From Gryganskiella cystojenkinii (Eukaryota > Mortierellomycota > Mortierellomycetes > Mortierellales > Mortierellaceae): DNA of 10,170 nucleotides. Position 1 is the stretch's first letter. Each line of letters begins with the position of its first letter. The position numbers and the translations under genes are program-made. The stretch lies in assembly GCA_015852425.1 (NCBI GenBank), contig JAAAIG010001077.1, forward strand, positions 839 to 11,008, in the 5' to 3' direction. This document shows positions 8,092 through 10,170 of this stretch, piece after piece. Under the pieces are notes generated by a model. That model had not been told where the DNA came from. It saw nothing but the letters and a program-made list of their open reading frames with translations, and did no database searches.

Positions 8092-9785
8092 TTAATGGAA
8101 AGAGCAAAAAAAACCTCTGTTCACCTTCTGAAAACTTTGCCGACGGTCGAGAATGATCCCAGGCCATTGTGACTCAATCCACCGAAAATCTTGATTGTCG
8201 CAGGACAAATTGCGAACGTTCAAACTCTTCAGATACCAGAGCGTCGTGGCCAGCTGCTCCAGACCCTGCTGATCACCAGAGCCGAGACCACGAAATCGAA
8301 AGTAACTTGCTGTTGGGACGGTAAGAGTTTGAACTAAAGTCCTGCAGCCTGGGGCAGAAACTCAGCTCCCGAAGCTCTTAGTTGGCCAAAGATCTGTTGC
8401 CCAGAATGTGTCTTCTCGTACGTTCTGGATACTAATCGAGAGTGATCGGAGGCCCAGAGAGACCCAGGGAAGGACCTTGGTCGGATCACGTTTCGCAAAA
8501 TACACCCTGGCTGCAGCCAAGTCGTAATTGATGGGGAGAGTCGTGGCCGCCTCGATACCAAACCCTGAAGTCATCACACCAACGTTCACAAACTCGGCTT
8601 GATAACTTTCTTGCCGACATTCATCCGCTCCGAGTCCGACAACCATCTCCCAGGCATCTATAGAGGTGGCGGCGAAAAAGGTCAAATTAGGGCAAGATGT
8701 CAACAGACGTTGGGGCATCCAACTCTTCATATCGGCACCATGCGCTAGATTCAAGTGTTCCAGGCTCGTAGAATGACGCTCGATCGCCCACAGAAACTCA
8801 TACGAGACTCCGGAGTGCATGAGATCGACCTTCTTAAGCATAAGGCATGCATCGAGGATCTGTTTGGCTTGGCTGTCCGTCAGCTGGGTCATAATCAGAT
8901 TCTCGAGGTGGTGCCAGAGCCGAGATCGAAAATGATCACAGAACAAGTTCAGATCCAATCCACCAATAAAGCTGTTGCCAAAGGAAAGAGCTTTCTCTGA
9001 AACGTGGTAAGTACTAGACAGTCCTGAATTAAAAGATCCTCGCCGAATTGAATACTGGAGGTCTGATCCACAGAGATATGCTCAAGATTCGGAAATCGGG
9101 CTTGAGGAAGAAGACGTGGAAGACTGTCGTTTGTGAGTGGTCCGAATGCTGCTAGAGTTCCGAATGCTGCTACATTCACAGACCCGTCTGTGCACTGGGC
9201 CCGGTGTTGTCGTATTTATTCTGTTGTCCAAGTTACCAAACAGCTCGAGTTTCGTGAAACGAGGGCCTAGCTTGAAGAGGTGGGTTTTTTCTCCCTTCGA
9301 GAACTTGAGCTTTACGAACGAGAGCTCGCGTAGGACCGGACAGGTGTCGATTAGGATTTCGCCCCAACCGAAATATAGGAAGCGATTCCCAGTGAACTTG
9401 TGACTGGTGAGATTCGGACTCATCAAAGCCTTTGCGAGCCTTCTCCATTGATCATGGGAAATCAATGTCCTGTCGCTCCAGAGAGTCACGTTCAGTCGCA
9501 ACAGGTTTGGGAAAAAACATTGAATGCCCCTTATTTCAATGATTGCTGTTGGTGTCTCGAGCTGTCGCTCTTATGTTTGGGACAGGAACGCCAAGAATTT
9601 GAACCATCTGAAGTCAGGGTCAGTTCGCTGACGAGATGACGGTGTCGACGCAGGGTGGTTTTGGTCGGCCCGGATTTGCGTCATTTGACTTGGTGAACGA
9701 TCACCACGGTACGGTAGAGGGCCGGCAATAAAGCCTTGTTCCAGTTTCGGCACACGCGGAGAGAAGCCTCGGAACCAGGGCGATG
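8092..9785 (-). pseudogene. Decayed F-box / leucine-rich-repeat protein gene
   Basis: Read on the minus strand, F-box/LRR-like segments occur in the right order but in two alternating frames. They are: an F-box core, SLRVCRNWNKALLPALYRTV (about 9771-9705), then an in-frame TGA at 9681-9683; LRRHRHLVSELTL in the same frame; a shift between 9571 and 9533 to IQCFFPNLLRLNV (to about 9216); a shift to LPQARFPNLEHISVDQ (to about 9015); a shift to GGLDLNLFCDHFRSRLWHHL through SCPNLTFFAATSIDAWEMV and PWVSLGLRSLSI (to about 8410); a TGA at 8362-8364; then RGLGSGDQQGLEQLATTLWY and WIESQWPG, ending at TAA 8092-8094. Around 8380 the other frame (HSGQQIFGQL) looks more family-like, suggesting two further shifts. 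F-box proteins normally recruit targets to SCF ubiquitin ligases. This copy lacks the first half of the F-box and cannot make a full product. No plausible intron set repairs all the breaks. Sequencing error is possible but would need many indels. Family recognition is by eye. Confidence 0.72.
9141..9176 (-). repeat. 18-bp tandem duplication inside the F-box/LRR remnant
   Basis: Two adjacent 18-bp units (9141-9158 and 9159-9176) share 16 of 18 bases. On the minus strand, in the frame that resumes LRR-like sequence, they read AAFGTL then AAFGPL. The unit length is a multiple of three, so the duplication itself does not shift the frame. It sits at the point where the remnant changes frame (between about 9216 and 9150). 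Confidence 0.85.
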
Positions 9786-9786
9786 A

Positions 9787-9819
9787 AGAAATGGTGGCAA
9801 AAAAGAGAAATGGTGGCAA
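9787..9819. repeat. 14-bp direct repeat at the edge of F-box homology
   Basis: AGAAATGGTGGCAA occurs at 9787-9800 and again at 9806-9819, with a 5-bp spacer. F-box-like sequence on the minus strand can be followed up to about 9771-9785 and not beyond, so the repeat coincides with the point where homology stops. It could be a replication-slippage duplication or a footprint of a rearrangement or element excision. Confidence 0.7.
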
Positions 9820-10170
9820 CCCTAAAAAGGTCCGCACTGAAATTTTGATTCGTACACCCACTCCATTTGTTGACACGACTTTTACATCTTCACACATCTT
9901 GTCATCAACACCCTCTCTTGCCTCTCCTGAACTCCCCTCCATTTGTTACCACGGTAAGCTATTATTGTCTTGAAAGACTGATGGCATTCTTATGACAATT
10001 CTCTAATGTTCTGATCGAGTTCATTGACTGCATAACAACATCGCAGTCATTTTATGCATCATCGCGTTACTTCCTCCTAATTCTTTGACCTCTCCATGCC
10101 TCATTGTTATTAGCATCTTTTTGTGACACCATCATCACTGTCCTCGTCATCACACCTTTCACATCTGCCA
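9820..10170. other. Pyrimidine-rich right flank, possible 5' end of an unidentified plus-strand gene
   Basis: This segment is C/T- and A/C-rich on the plus strand and shows no recognisable protein family. An ATG at 9791 opens a frame of about 55 residues (basic start MVAKKRNGGNPKK, then Thr/Ser/Pro-rich) that reaches a good donor, GGTAAGCT, at about 9954. A CTAATG branch-like site lies at about 10002 and AG acceptors at about 10046 and 10112; the second would leave the frame open to the window edge. This could be a partial gene cut by the window, or simply the leader of a gene starting beyond 10170. No function is proposed. Confidence 0.3.

Noticed and set aside
7746..8172. Two-exon small gene (66 residues) using a perfect GTAAGT at 7831 and an acceptor at 8056
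   Set aside because: The frame joins cleanly, but the second exon is antisense to LRR remnant sequence, no family is recognisable, and the chance of one such join in 400 bp is high.
9000..9020. Strong GTAAGT donor on the plus strand at about 9007
   Set aside because: It lies antisense within the LRR remnant with no plus-strand exon before it; likely chance.
9571..9942. 123-residue minus-strand open frame overlapping the F-box region
   Set aside because: The F-box-like residues are in a different frame of the same DNA; this frame gives Ser/Pro-rich sequence without family features.

Overview
The window looks like nuclear DNA of a filamentous fungus. The genes have several short GT..AG introns (about 90-140 bp) with CTAAC/CTAAT-type branch sites, the promoters are pyrimidine-rich, and intergenic gaps are short. 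A decayed F-box/leucine-rich-repeat gene of the kind expanded in Mortierellaceae (Mucoromycota) makes a Mortierella-like fungus my best guess; that assignment is inference, not shown by the sequence.

Layout, left to right. Positions 1-352 hold no gene I can support. Positions 353-2161 (minus strand) encode protoporphyrinogen oxidase (HEM14/PPOX) in three exons, 539 residues once spliced. A 233-bp gap (2162-2394) separates it head to head from a plus-strand gene at 2395-5326, which has four exons and encodes an 860-residue multi-pass membrane protein of the TMEM245/AI-2E transporter type. A 491-bp intergenic region (5327-5817) follows, with a four-copy ACGTG-containing heptamer array and a long pyrimidine tract. 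Next comes PEX19 at 5818-7676 (plus strand, six exons, 314 residues, C-terminal CNMQ farnesylation box). Beyond its 3' end, the minus strand from about 9785 down to 8092 carries remnants of an F-box/LRR gene broken by stops and repeated frame changes. Its F-box homology ends abruptly near 9785-9800 at a short direct repeat. The last 370 bp look like a pyrimidine-rich 5' flank, perhaps with the start of another plus-strand gene.

The three intact genes act in separate compartments: haem synthesis at the mitochondrion, a membrane carrier-like protein, and peroxisomal membrane-protein import. Nothing indicates a shared pathway or cluster. All exon boundaries were set by reading the sequence, by frame continuity and by recalled family patterns; no database search was run. 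I see no rRNA, tRNA, CRISPR array, or transposase/reverse transcriptase gene. I did not find a convincing new biological system. The accessory-like part is the right-hand 2 kb.
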